Below are positions 7,089-15,744 of a DNA stretch of 38,455 nucleotides, piece by piece. This DNA comes from a bacterium (GTDB lineage Bacteria; Krumholzibacteriota; Krumholzibacteriia; LZORAL124-64-63). Under the pieces are notes generated by a model. It was not told where the DNA came from. It worked only from the letters and a program-made list of their open reading frames with translations, and searched no databases. Made by a program: the position numbers and the translations under genes. The stretch is from NCBI GenBank assembly GCA_014730255.1, contig WJIQ01000085.1, positions 1-38,455 on the forward strand, given 5' to 3'. Numbering within the stretch: the first letter of the stretch is position 1; each line of letters opens with the position of its first letter.

Positions 7089-8332
7089 GGAAGATCCTGA
7101 CGGTCATCCGCAAGGAGTACCTGGAGCGGGTCCGCAGCAAGGCTTTCATCATCGGCACGCTGATCGGCCCGGCCCTGATGGGCCTGATCGTGATCGGCCC
7201 GGCGATGCTGGCCGACGTGGCCGAGGACCAGGCGCGGACGGTCGCCGTGGTCGACGCGACCGGGGAGGTGGCCGACCTGCTGGCGGCGTCGCTGCTGGAG
7301 TTCGGCGACGACCACGTGGCGCTGCGCGTGCTCGCATGCGGCGCGGGCGAGGCCTGCATCGACGAGCTGAAGGCGCTCGTGCGGACCGAGGAGGTCGATG
7401 CCGGCGTGGTCTTCCCCGCCGACTTCTTCGAGGATCCGCGCGCGACGTTCTACAACGCGTCGGTGGGCTCGGCGGTGCTGCGGTCGGAGTCTCTGGTGCC
7501 GGCGGTCGACCGCGTCCTGCGCGAGGAGCGCTTCCGCCGCGAGGGCGTGGACACGAGCCGCCAGGAGTATCTGCTCGCCCGCGCGGCGTGGGACTCGCTC
7601 ATGCTGACCGAGAAGGCAGAGGAGTCCCAGAATGCGGGGGTCGGCATCATCGGCGGCATCGTGATGGTGATGATCATCTACTTCATGGTCCTGGTCTACG
7701 GTCAGCAGAATCTCACCGTGGTGATCGAGGAGAAGTCGAGCCGCATGGTCGAGGTCCTGCTGGCGAGCCTGCGTCCGGAGCAGTTGATGTTCGGCAAGGT
7801 CATGGGCATCGGGCTCGCGGCGCTCACCCAGGTGGCGGTGTGGACGGCGGCCGGTCTGCTCGTCTCCGCCCAGGGGATCGCCGTGGCCGGGGCGACCATC
7901 AACCTCTCGCTGTTCGGTCCGTGGCTGTGGATCAACTTCCTGCTGTTCTACTTCCTGGGCTACTTCCTGTACGCCAGCCTCTTCGCGGGGATCGGCGCGA
8001 TGTGCAACTCGATCCAGGACGCGCAGCAGTTCTCCGGCCCGCTGACCATGGGCCTGGTCCTGCCGATCATGCTGATGGCCGTGGTGATCAAGGCGCCCGA
8101 TCAGATGCTCGCGACCGTGCTGTCGATCGTGCCGTTCTTCTCGCCCATCCTCATGTTCATGCGCATCTCGGTGAGCAATCCGCCGCTGTGGCAGGTCCTG
8201 CTGTCGTGGGCGCTGCTCGTGGCGACCATCTGGTGGGCGAACCAGGCCGCGGGCAAGCTCTTCCGGGCGGGCATCCTGCTGTACGGCGCGTCGCCGACGT
8301 GGGCGTCGCTGGCCAGGGCGCTCCGGGGGTGA
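7085..8332 (+). CDS. ABC-2 exporter permease subunit (NatB-like)
   Basis: The 415-residue membrane protein starts with MRKILTVIRKEYLERVRSKAF, the usual cytoplasmic coupling start, followed by TM1 (about 22-45). A large extracytoplasmic loop of about 150 residues comes next, then five or six C-terminal TM segments (from about 185 to 400). The EEKSSRMVEVLLASLRPEQLMFGK segment is the classic signature of the ABC-2 NatB/YhaP family. Together with the ATPase it should export an ion or small molecule; the substrate cannot be told. The ATG overlaps the stop of the ATPase gene. The stop at 8330-8332 is followed three bases later by a large nested inverted repeat that probably ends transcription. Confidence 0.93.
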   Translation: MRKILTVIRKEYLERVRSKAFIIGTLIGPALMGLIVIGPAMLADVAEDQARTVAVVDATGEVADLLAASLLEFGDDHVALRVLACGAGEACIDELKALVRTEEVDAGVVFPADFFEDPRATFYNASVGSAVLRSESLVPAVDRVLREERFRREGVDTSRQEYLLARAAWDSLMLTEKAEESQNAGVGIIGGIVMVMIIYFMVLVYGQQNLTVVIEEKSSRMVEVLLASLRPEQLMFGKVMGIGLAALTQVAVWTAAGLLVSAQGIAVAGATINLSLFGPWLWINFLLFYFLGYFLYASLFAGIGAMCNSIQDAQQFSGPLTMGLVLPIMLMAVVIKAPDQMLATVLSIVPFFSPILMFMRISVSNPPLWQVLLSWALLVATIWWANQAAGKLFRAGILLYGASPTWASLARALRG

Positions 8333-8334
8333 GC

Positions 8335-8446
8335 TGAACGGACGGATCATCGCCGCGCATGAGGACTCGTCGGCCCGGCTCCAGGGGAGCCGGGCCTTCG
8401 CCGTGGTGCGCATGATCCTCCTGCGCGCCGATGATCCGTCCGTTCA
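8335..8446. repeat. Large nested inverted repeat between convergent genes, probable bidirectional terminator
   Basis: The outer arms 8335-8352 and 8429-8446 are perfectly complementary over 18 bp. Pairing continues inward with two mismatches to 8365/8416, giving 29 paired of 31 positions. In the centre sits a second hairpin: 11 bp (8372-8382 with 8386-8396), 3-base loop, followed by TT. The element fills the gap between the permease gene (ends 8332) and the convergent beta-propeller gene (ends 8475). The length is unusual for a simple terminator. Confidence 0.75.
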
Positions 8447-8474
8447 CCTCGCGCCGCCGTCGTGGCGCGGGGGC

Positions 8475-10625
8475 TCATTTGAGGAGCGTGATGGACCGGA
8501 TGGCATCGACGCCCTCGCCGGCGAGATGGACGAGATAGACGCCCGAGGCGACGGGTCGGCCGGCGGCGTCGCGACCGTGCCAGGCGAGGGTGTGGCGGCC
8601 GGGGGCGAGATGATCGTCGAGGAGCCCGGCCACGCGTCGGCCGCGGGCGTCGAGGATCGTCACCGTGTACCGGCCCGGGCGCGGCGTGCGGAAGGCGATG
8701 GTGGTGCTGGGGTTGAAGGGGTTGGGGTAGGCGGGCTCGAGGGTCGCCACGGCCGCGCGGGCCGGGGTGATGGCCGCGGCCGCGAGGCTCTCGTCGCGCA
8801 GGCAGATGAGCCAGCCGCTGTTGACGACGAGGTCGTCGTGGAAGGCCAGGCCGCGGCCGGTCTGTCCCCAGCTGGGGAAATCGCCGACCACGCGGGGGGC
8901 GGTCGGATCGGCGACGTCGACGACCATGGTGTGGCTGAAGCTCTGGGCGTAGAGCCGCGATCCGCGGGCGACGAGGACGCTCGCGGTCGAGGGCAGGTCG
9001 ACGCGGCCGATCTGCTGCGGCGCGGCGGGGTCGGCGAGGCTGGTCGCGCGCAGGCTCACCTCGCCGGGCATCCGCTCGACCACCAGGTAGGCCATGGCGC
9101 CGTCGATGGCGGCCGCGGTGACGTTCCCGTCGGTCACGACCGGACCGGTGCGCTTGGGCCGGTGGACGTCCGCGATCTCGAAGAGGTCGAGGCGGCTGCC
9201 GCCGCCGACGAGCAGGAACGACTCCGAGATGGCGCGGATGGCGAGCGTGCGGATCCCCGCCCCACGCACGGGCCGGTCCGGGTCGCTCACGTCGTAGAGG
9301 ATGACGCTCACCCCGTCGAGGCCCTCGAAGACGAGCGTGCCACCGGCGAGGCGCCCGCGGCCGAGGCGTGATTCGAGGTCCCGCACCGAGCGTCGACGCA
9401 CCGGCGCCTCCGGGTCCGCGATGTCCCAGAGGTCGAAGCGAGCGCTCCCATCGCTGACCACGAGCAGGTCCTGATCGGTCGCCAGGTGCCGGCCGAACCC
9501 GAGATCGACCGCCTCGCCGAGATGCGGCCGGCGGGGGTTGGTCACGTCGACGGGGATCAGCTGCGACGGCGTTGCGTGACGCTGCGCCAGGACCACCGGT
9601 CCGTCGCCGATCACCGTCCGCAGGCGCGGCAGGCGGGGGCGCGAGATCAGCCGCGCGGGCTCCTCGCCGGCCGGCGTGCGCTCATAGATGTGCAGCTCGT
9701 CGATCTCGAGGACGAACACGTGCCAGTCGCTGATCGCGACGTGATCGGCGAGGTGCGAAAGGGCGAAGCCGCCGACCGGGGCCAGCGGGTCCGAAAGGTC
9801 GAAGGCGCGCACCGACCCGTCGTCCAGCGCGGCGAGCAGGAGATCGTCCGCGCGCGTGAGCGCCCGCCCGGCGCCCGCTGCGAGGTCCTGGTCGTCGATC
9901 ACGGCGAGATCCAGATCGGCGCCGATCGTGACCGTCACGAGCGCGAGGCCATCCGGGCGCGCGGCCAAGAGGTGCAGGACGCCGTCGCCGGCGATCATGG
10001 CGTCGATGCGATCGACCGGAACGGCGATGGTGCCGAGGTCGTCCGGGTCCAGGGGGTCGCTCAGGTCGAACGCCCGCAGGGACCGCGCGTCGTCGACGAT
10101 GTAGAGCCGATCGCCGAGCCGGCTGAACCAGCGCGGCCCCTGGCGGGGCGTGACGATCTTCGCCGCGGTGAACAGGGGCGCGGTCGGGTCGGTCAGGTCG
10201 TAGACGAGGCAGAACTGCTCGGCTCCCAGGATGGCGACCTGGTCGCCGAGCCAGCCGCTGGTGAAGGGCGTCCCGCTCGTCACGCCGAGGACCTCGGGCT
10301 CGGCCGGATCACCGAGGTCGATCAGCTGGAAGCCGCCCTGACCGCCGTCGTGGACGGCGAGGACGAGGCCGTCGCGCGACCGGACCTCGCCGAAGTAGCC
10401 CGTCTGGCTGTGGTCGAGCCAGCCCAGCAGCGAGGGGGCCGCGGCGTCCTCGATCCGGCGCACGACCTCGTGCAGCCCGTCGCTCTCCATCACCAGGTCG
10501 CCCCCGATCACGTGGGGGCGGCCGGTGAACGCGGTGCCGAGCTCGACCAGGGCGTTCTCCTGATCGGCTGGGCTCTCGAGGCAGAACAGGGTCAGGAGCA
10601 GGACGGGCCACAGCATCCGGGGCAT
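8475..10625 (-). CDS. Secreted LVIVD beta-propeller protein with FlgD-like C-terminal domain
   Basis: The 716-residue protein has a signal peptide (MPRMLWPVLLLTLFCLESPA). At least nine repeats follow, each with a core of the form hDhsDPxxP, for example FDLSDPLDP, FDLSDPLAP, WDIADPEAP, YDVSDPDRP and VDVADPTAP, which mark LVIVD-type beta-propeller blades. The last 80 residues or so are a FlgD Ig-like module, starting YPNPFNPSTTIAF and ending GVYLVHL, that in FCB-group relatives commonly ends secreted or surface proteins. It probably mediates extracellular binding; no catalytic motif was seen. Start: AAGGAGGT about eight bases before ATG at 10625 decides it over an in-frame codon 18 residues upstream. 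It lies downstream of the HEAT/cyclophilin gene on the same strand, 93 bases away. Confidence 0.88.
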   Translation of the reverse strand: MPRMLWPVLLLTLFCLESPADQENALVELGTAFTGRPHVIGGDLVMESDGLHEVVRRIEDAAAPSLLGWLDHSQTGYFGEVRSRDGLVLAVHDGGQGGFQLIDLGDPAEPEVLGVTSGTPFTSGWLGDQVAILGAEQFCLVYDLTDPTAPLFTAAKIVTPRQGPRWFSRLGDRLYIVDDARSLRAFDLSDPLDPDDLGTIAVPVDRIDAMIAGDGVLHLLAARPDGLALVTVTIGADLDLAVIDDQDLAAGAGRALTRADDLLLAALDDGSVRAFDLSDPLAPVGGFALSHLADHVAISDWHVFVLEIDELHIYERTPAGEEPARLISRPRLPRLRTVIGDGPVVLAQRHATPSQLIPVDVTNPRRPHLGEAVDLGFGRHLATDQDLLVVSDGSARFDLWDIADPEAPVRRRSVRDLESRLGRGRLAGGTLVFEGLDGVSVILYDVSDPDRPVRGAGIRTLAIRAISESFLLVGGGSRLDLFEIADVHRPKRTGPVVTDGNVTAAAIDGAMAYLVVERMPGEVSLRATSLADPAAPQQIGRVDLPSTASVLVARGSRLYAQSFSHTMVVDVADPTAPRVVGDFPSWGQTGRGLAFHDDLVVNSGWLICLRDESLAAAAITPARAAVATLEPAYPNPFNPSTTIAFRTPRPGRYTVTILDARGRRVAGLLDDHLAPGRHTLAWHGRDAAGRPVASGVYLVHLAGEGVDAIRSITLLK

Positions 10626-10718
10626 GGGTCGACCTCCTTCACGGGGGCGGCACCGTGTTTTTGACACGATACGGGACATCGATGCTCCCGAACAGGGCCG
10701 CCCCGTCGCCGCCTTCGC

Positions 10719-13013
10719 TCAGGGCTGGACGATCTCGATCCGGTACCGGTCGCCGCGCTCGATGCGGTCGACGACGTCCATGCCGTCGACGACCTCGCCG
10801 AACACCGTGTAGCGGCCGTTCAGGTGGGGCTGGGCGCTGTGGCACACGAACCACTGGCTGCCGCCGGTGTCCTTGCCTCCGTGCGCGATGCCCAGGGTGC
10901 CGCGGCGGAACGGGCGCCGCGACCACTCGCTGCGGATCGTCCAGCCCGGTCCGCCCCAGCCGTCCCCGCGGGGGCAGCCGCCCTGGATGACGAAGTCCGG
11001 GACCACGCGGTGTAAGGTCAGGCCCTCGTGGAATCCGGAGCGGACCAGGTGCAGGAACGTCAGGCACGTGTTCGGGGCGATCTCGCCGTCGAGACGGATC
11101 GTGAACGTGCCCTCGTCGGTGATCACGCGCACGTCCGGGGCGTGGAAGCCGGCGCGGACCGGCGGCTGGGCGTAGGCGCGCCGGACGGGGGGGAGCGTCT
11201 CGCGGAGGCTCGCCTCGGCGGGGATCAGCGCCTCCGGCAGCACGGCGGTGGCGAGGGCGCAGGCGCGGGCGGCGAGGCGGACGCGCAGGTCCGGGTGGTC
11301 GAAGGCGCGCTGCAGGAGATCGGCGACGGCGCCGCGGTGTGTGTCGTCGACCCCGGGGCGGAAGAGGGGGGAGGCGAAGGGCCCATCGTCGCCGCCGGGC
11401 TCGTCGTCACCCGGCGATCCGACCCCGGTCGTCGGCAGACCGAGCCGTCGCGTGACCACGGTGTCGGGGGCGAACGTCCGATCCTCGGCGATGGCCGCGA
11501 GAACCGCCTCGATCCCCCCGATGGCGGCCAGCTGCACGTCCGCCATCCCCTCGCGCAGGTCGTTGGCGTCGCGGTAGCTCCAGTGGAGCATGGCCAGCGT
11601 GTAACCGCTCGGGAGCTCGGCGGCGAGCCCGCAGGCGGCCGTGCGGACGGTGAAATCGTCGCTGGCGATGGCGGCCTCCAGCTCACCGAACGCGGCCCCG
11701 GCGAGCTCGGGCCGGGCGGCGAGGCTGTCGAGATCGGCCAGCGCGGACAGGAGCGCCACCTCCGCCGGCGGAGCGAGCGAACGGCCGACCCGGTACCGGG
11801 CGAGGTCGCGCGCGTCCGGGCCGAACCGCACCAGGGCGGTGAGCGCCGCGCCGACCACCGGCGGCTCGGGGTCGTCGAGCATCCGGCGCAGGTCCGAACG
11901 CGCGCCCGCCCCGCGCAGGCGGCCCAGGGCCAGCACCGCGGACGCGCGCACCGCGAACGAGGGGTCGCCTAGCCGCGCACGCGCCTGCCGCACCAGCCGC
12001 AATCGCCACACCGGAAGCAGGCTCTCCTGCCGGACGGCCTGCGGCGGCAAGGGCAGGTCCGCGGTCGCGGCGGCCATGGCGGCGAGGGCCGACGCGACCA
12101 CCTGCGGGTCGCTCGCGCTCGCGCCCGCGGCCAGGATCGAGGCGATGCGGCCGGCCAGCGAGGTATGATCCCCCTCGCGATCGGCCGCGAGGAAGGGCCC
12201 GGCCACCGCGCCGAGCGCGCGCAGCTCGGCGACCCGCACGCGGCGCAGCTCGTGCCCGTGCAGCCGCCCGCGGCGCTCGCTGCTGCGTAGCACGGCCTCG
12301 ACGGCCGCGCGTCCGTGGTGCCGGCGCAGCGCTCGCAGGGCGTGGACGCGGACCTGCACGTCGCGGTCGATGGCGTAGGGGGCGATCTGCGCGACCAGCG
12401 TCGAGTCCGGGGCACGTTCGGCGCACCGCAGCACGCGCCAGCGGACCTCGTTCTCCGGGCGGGTCAACCCGGCCCGGATCGCCGCCACCAGGCTGTCGCG
12501 GTCCGCGCGCGCGGCCACGTTCCGCAGGGCGTTCCAGGCGGCGATCGCCTCGCGCGTCTTCCCGTCGAGGGCTGGGCGGTAGAGCATGGACCCGTCGTGT
12601 TCCTGGTGAGCCAGACCCTCGCAGGCGGCGACGCGGGTGGCCAGGTGGGGATCGTCGAGGGCCCGGGTCAGCGGCGCCACGGCGACGTCGCCGCCGAGCA
12701 GGCCGAGGCTGAACGCGGCCTGGGCCCGGACCGCCTGGCTGCGGTCGTCCAGGGCGGCGATCATCGCCGGCAGCACGTCCGTCCGTCCGATGCGTCCGGC
12801 GGTGCGCAGCGCGGTGCGCCGCACGTGCGCGTCGTCGCCGCTGATCAGCGCGCCGAGCGAGTCGGGCGGAGCCAGCCGGCGATCCTCCCAGCGGGCGAGG
12901 GCGTCGAGCTGCGGGTCGCGCGAGTCGGGCGCGCAGGCGACCAGGGCGACGAGGACGACGAGCGCCGCGAACGCGTGGTCACGCCGGCGAGACGGGGACG
13001 GTCGGGAGGTCAT
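10719..13013 (-). CDS. HEAT-repeat lipoprotein with C-terminal cyclophilin (peptidyl-prolyl isomerase) domain
   Basis: The 764-residue protein has a lipoprotein signal ending LVALVAC. A long series of alpha-helical HEAT-type repeats follows, for example VRAQAAFSLGLLGG and VRASAVLALGRLRG, over about 50-600. From about residue 628 comes a cyclophilin fold: the active-site strand LHRVVPDFVIQGGCPRGDGWGGPG, with Arg669, Phe and Gln in place, plus SQWFVCHS and HLNGRYTVFGEVVDGMDVVD. It should catalyse proline isomerisation of envelope proteins, with the HEAT scaffold holding a client or partner; the latter is inference. Start: GGAG six bases upstream of ATG at 13013. The gene diverges from asd. Confidence 0.9.
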   Translation of the reverse strand: MTSRPSPSRRRDHAFAALVVLVALVACAPDSRDPQLDALARWEDRRLAPPDSLGALISGDDAHVRRTALRTAGRIGRTDVLPAMIAALDDRSQAVRAQAAFSLGLLGGDVAVAPLTRALDDPHLATRVAACEGLAHQEHDGSMLYRPALDGKTREAIAAWNALRNVAARADRDSLVAAIRAGLTRPENEVRWRVLRCAERAPDSTLVAQIAPYAIDRDVQVRVHALRALRRHHGRAAVEAVLRSSERRGRLHGHELRRVRVAELRALGAVAGPFLAADREGDHTSLAGRIASILAAGASASDPQVVASALAAMAAATADLPLPPQAVRQESLLPVWRLRLVRQARARLGDPSFAVRASAVLALGRLRGAGARSDLRRMLDDPEPPVVGAALTALVRFGPDARDLARYRVGRSLAPPAEVALLSALADLDSLAARPELAGAAFGELEAAIASDDFTVRTAACGLAAELPSGYTLAMLHWSYRDANDLREGMADVQLAAIGGIEAVLAAIAEDRTFAPDTVVTRRLGLPTTGVGSPGDDEPGGDDGPFASPLFRPGVDDTHRGAVADLLQRAFDHPDLRVRLAARACALATAVLPEALIPAEASLRETLPPVRRAYAQPPVRAGFHAPDVRVITDEGTFTIRLDGEIAPNTCLTFLHLVRSGFHEGLTLHRVVPDFVIQGGCPRGDGWGGPGWTIRSEWSRRPFRRGTLGIAHGGKDTGGSQWFVCHSAQPHLNGRYTVFGEVVDGMDVVDRIERGDRYRIEIVQP

Positions 13014-13096
13014 GGCCGCTCCGGGGTTCGGGTGTCTGCGGAGCCTACCACCGCCCTGCCGGGGCGTCCACGCTCGCGGCGGGGCGCGGGCCGACT

Positions 13097-13125
13097 TTGA
13101 CCGCCGCCCGCGGTGTTGCTACCAT
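13097..13125 (+). promoter_or_regulatory. Promoter of the asd-ecfT-truA-fsa-degP-hldD operon
   Basis: -35 TTGACC (13097-13102, 5 of 6), a 17-base spacer and -10 TACCAT (13120-13125, 4 of 6) predict a start near 13132, 23 bases before the TTG at 13155. A GTG at 13113 lies inside this promoter, which argues against its use as the asd start. Confidence 0.55.
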
Positions 13126-13154
13126 TCGACGACCCTACCGGAAGGACGAACCCC

Positions 13155-14168
13155 TTGCGCCTGGCCGTGCTCGGAGCCAGCGGTCTGGTCGGCCGCTCGA
13201 TGCTGTCGCTGCTCGCTCGACAGGACTGGATCACCGGCGCTCCGCTCGCCCTGTCGAGCGCCCGCTCGGCGGGCCTGGAGCTGCCGTTCGGCGACGGCCC
13301 GGTCACCTGCCGGGACGTCGCGGCGGCCGACCTCGCGTCCATCGACGTGGCGATCTTCTCGGCCGGCGGTGCGGCGAGCCGCCACTGGGCGCCGCGCTTC
13401 GTGCAGGCCGGCGCGGCGGTGGTCGACAATTCGTCGGCCTGGCGCCAGGATCCGGCCGTGCCCCTGGTCGTGCCCGAGGTCAACGGCCACCTCGTCGGCC
13501 CGGGCCATCGCGGCATCATCGCCAACCCCAACTGCTCGACCATCCAGATCGCCCTGCCGTGCGCCGCCCTCGAACGCGCGGCCGGCCTGCGCGAGGTGCA
13601 CGCGACCACGCTGCAGGCGGTCAGCGGCGCCGGGCAGGGCGGGCACGACGAGCTGGTGGCCCAGGCGAACGGGCTCGCCGGCGGCGAGCAGGCCGGCGCC
13701 GAGCGCGGTGGCGAGGTCTTCCCGCGCCGGATCGCGGCCAACGCGATCCCCGAGATCGGCGCGCTGGACGGCTCGGGGTTCTTCGAGGAGGAACTGAAGG
13801 TCCACCGGGAGCTGCGCCGGATCCTGGCGCGGGGCGACCTGGCGGTCACCTGCACGGCCACCCGCGTGCCGGTGTGGAACGGTCACGCCGCCGCGGTGCG
13901 CGCCGTCCTCGCGCAGGACGTGACCCTCGACGAGGTCGTGGCGGCGCTGGCGGCCTGGCCCGGCCTGGCCGTGGCCCCGACGTCCGGCGAGTACCGGACA
14001 CCGGCCGAGGTCTCCGGCGACGTCTCGGTGCACGTCGGCCGCGTCCGGCACGAACCCGGCCGCCGGGACGCGGTCCTCTTCTGGGTCGTGGCCGACAACC
14101 TGCTCAAGGGGGCGGCCTGGAACGCGGTGCAGATCGCCGCGCGTCTGGCCGGAGCGGAGGCGCGATGA
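13155..14168 (+). CDS. asd: Aspartate-semialdehyde dehydrogenase
   Basis: It reduces aspartyl phosphate to aspartate semialdehyde with NADPH, for lysine/diaminopimelate, threonine and methionine synthesis. The 337-residue protein opens with the dinucleotide-binding loop GASGLVG (7-13). The catalytic Cys127 sits in NPNCST, and the ERGGEVFPRRIAANAIPEIG and RVPVWNGHAAAV segments (catalytic His) follow. The start is taken as TTG at 13155, because GGAAGGA lies eight bases upstream, the protein then begins right at the first beta strand, and the upstream GTG falls inside the promoter. It is the first gene of a six-gene operon; its stop overlaps the next start (ATGA). Confidence 0.95.
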   Translation: MRLAVLGASGLVGRSMLSLLARQDWITGAPLALSSARSAGLELPFGDGPVTCRDVAAADLASIDVAIFSAGGAASRHWAPRFVQAGAAVVDNSSAWRQDPAVPLVVPEVNGHLVGPGHRGIIANPNCSTIQIALPCAALERAAGLREVHATTLQAVSGAGQGGHDELVAQANGLAGGEQAGAERGGEVFPRRIAANAIPEIGALDGSGFFEEELKVHRELRRILARGDLAVTCTATRVPVWNGHAAAVRAVLAQDVTLDEVVAALAAWPGLAVAPTSGEYRTPAEVSGDVSVHVGRVRHEPGRRDAVLFWVVADNLLKGAAWNAVQIAARLAGAEAR

Positions 14169-14917
14169 TCCCCGCGGCCAACGCCGCCTGGCGCGAACCG
14201 CGCGCGCGGTTCGTTCCCCGCACGATGCATCCGGCGATCCGGCTGGGGGCGACCCTCCTGCTGGTCGCCACCGCCATGCTCGCGTCCTGGCCGTGGCTCG
14301 TCCTGCTGGCCGCCGCGCTCGCGGTGGGCCTGCATCGCGCCGGTCTGCGCTGGGCGCGCCTGCCGGCGATCGCCGGTCCGTGGCTCTGGCTCGCGGCGCT
14401 GGTGCTGGCGATCCACGCGGTGACGGCCGTCGATGCGGCGCCGCTCGGCCGGCCGACCACGACCGGCCTGCTGCGTGGCATCGTCGTGCTGACGCGGCTC
14501 GCCGTCGTCCTGGGGATCGTCGCCCTGGCCGGCCGCGCCCTGCCGCTGGACGACCTGACGCGGGCCTGGGCCTGGTGGCTCCGTCCGCTGCGCCGCTTCG
14601 GCGTCGATCCGCAGGGGCTGAGCCTGGCGGTGATCGTCGCCCTGGGGACCGCCCCGCGGGTGCAGGCGGAGGGGCGCCGTCTGCTGGCCTGCCAGCGGCT
14701 GCGCCGGCCACCGGGTCGCCAGGGCGCGCGGTCCTGGCTGCGGATGCGCATCGGCGTGGTGCCGCCGCTCGTGGAATCGCTCCTGCGCCGGGCCGAGGCG
14801 GTGCCGCTGGTGGTGGCCTGGCGTCTGCCCGACGTGCCCCCGAGCGTGGCGCCGCCGGCGTGGCCGCAGCTGGCCGTGCTCGCGGTGTGGCTCGTCGCCC
14901 TGGTGTGGTCGACATGA
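14165..14917 (+). CDS. ecfT: EcfT/CbiQ-family energy-coupling transmembrane protein
   Basis: The 250-residue membrane protein has about five hydrophobic segments (roughly 28-50, 53-75, 78-93, 112-130 and 232-249). Before the last come the cytoplasmic coupling helices characteristic of ECF transporter T components: ALGTAPRVQAEGRRLLACQRLR and a later segment LLRRAEAVPLVVAWRLP, which stands where the second ARG-like motif normally lies. It would couple ATPase subunits to a vitamin- or metal-binding S component. No EcfA ATPase or S component is encoded in the window. The ecfT-truA adjacency is also known from Firmicutes, where ecfA genes precede it. Start and stop overlap both neighbours by ATGA. 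Confidence 0.75.
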   Translation: MIPAANAAWREPRARFVPRTMHPAIRLGATLLLVATAMLASWPWLVLLAAALAVGLHRAGLRWARLPAIAGPWLWLAALVLAIHAVTAVDAAPLGRPTTTGLLRGIVVLTRLAVVLGIVALAGRALPLDDLTRAWAWWLRPLRRFGVDPQGLSLAVIVALGTAPRVQAEGRRLLACQRLRRPPGRQGARSWLRMRIGVVPPLVESLLRRAEAVPLVVAWRLPDVPPSVAPPAWPQLAVLAVWLVALVWST

Positions 14918-15744
14918 GCACCAGAGGGCCCACGACCGGTCCGCCGCGCGTGAAGATCGACCTGGCGTACGTGGGGACGGCGTTCCATGGCTGGCAGGTG
15001 CAGCCGGACCAGCGCACCGTCCAGGGCGAGCTCGCGGCGATGCTCGCCCGTCTGCTCGACCGGCCGTGCCTGCCGGTGGGCGCTGGCCGCACCGATGCCG
15101 GCGTGCATGCCCGCGGTCAGGTCGCTCACGCCGAACTGCGCGATCGCGGGGAGGTCGCGCGGGTGGTCGGAGCGCTGGCGAAGCTGACCCCGGACGACGT
15201 GCATGTCCACGAGGTCCGCGAGGTCTCGCCGGCGTTCGATGCCCGGCGGTCGGCCCTCTGGCGCCGGTACGAGTACCGCCTCCGCCGGTCGCGGAACATC
15301 TTCGACCCCCACGCGTTCGAGGTCCCCTGGTCGCTCGATCGCGCGGCCATGGAGGCTACCTGCACGCGCTTCCTGGGCACGCACGACTTCGCGAGCCTCT
15401 GCAAGGCCGGCTCGCTGAAGGAGGACAACCGCTGCACCATCACGCGCTGCGACCTTGAATGGGAGGGCGCGGCGTGTATCCTGCGGGTTCAGGCCGATCG
15501 GTTCCTGCATCACATGGTGCGCAACCTGGTCGGCGTGCTCGTGGAGATCGGACGGGGCGCCCGCCGCCCCGAGGACGTCGAGGCGATCCTCGCCGCCGGC
15601 CGGCGCGAGGCCGCCGGCATGATGGCCCCGCCCCAGGGGCTCTTCCTGGATGCGGTCGGCTACCCGGACGAACTGCTCGACCCCGGGTACCTGCCCGCCG
15701 GATTCACCCCGCGGCCGGATGCCGCGCAAGGAGACGAGGCATGA
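14914..15744 (+). CDS. truA: tRNA pseudouridine(38-40) synthase TruA
   Basis: It isomerises uridines 38-40 in the tRNA anticodon arm. The 276-residue protein shows the family start [16 protein letters not shown] and the catalytic Asp61 in GRTDAGVHA. The [20 protein letters not shown] and [18 protein letters not shown] motifs are all present at normal spacing. About 15 residues precede the usual start, so translation could begin slightly later, but the ATG at 14914 overlaps the ecfT stop (ATGA) like the other genes of the operon. The C-terminus is about 20 residues longer than usual. Confidence 0.95.
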   Translation: MSTRGPTTGPPRVKIDLAYVGTAFHGWQVQPDQRTVQGELAAMLARLLDRPCLPVGAGRTDAGVHARGQVAHAELRDRGEVARVVGALAKLTPDDVHVHEVREVSPAFDARRSALWRRYEYRLRRSRNIFDPHAFEVPWSLDRAAMEATCTRFLGTHDFASLCKAGSLKEDNRCTITRCDLEWEGAACILRVQADRFLHHMVRNLVGVLVEIGRGARRPEDVEAILAAGRREAAGMMAPPQGLFLDAVGYPDELLDPGYLPAGFTPRPDAAQGDEA

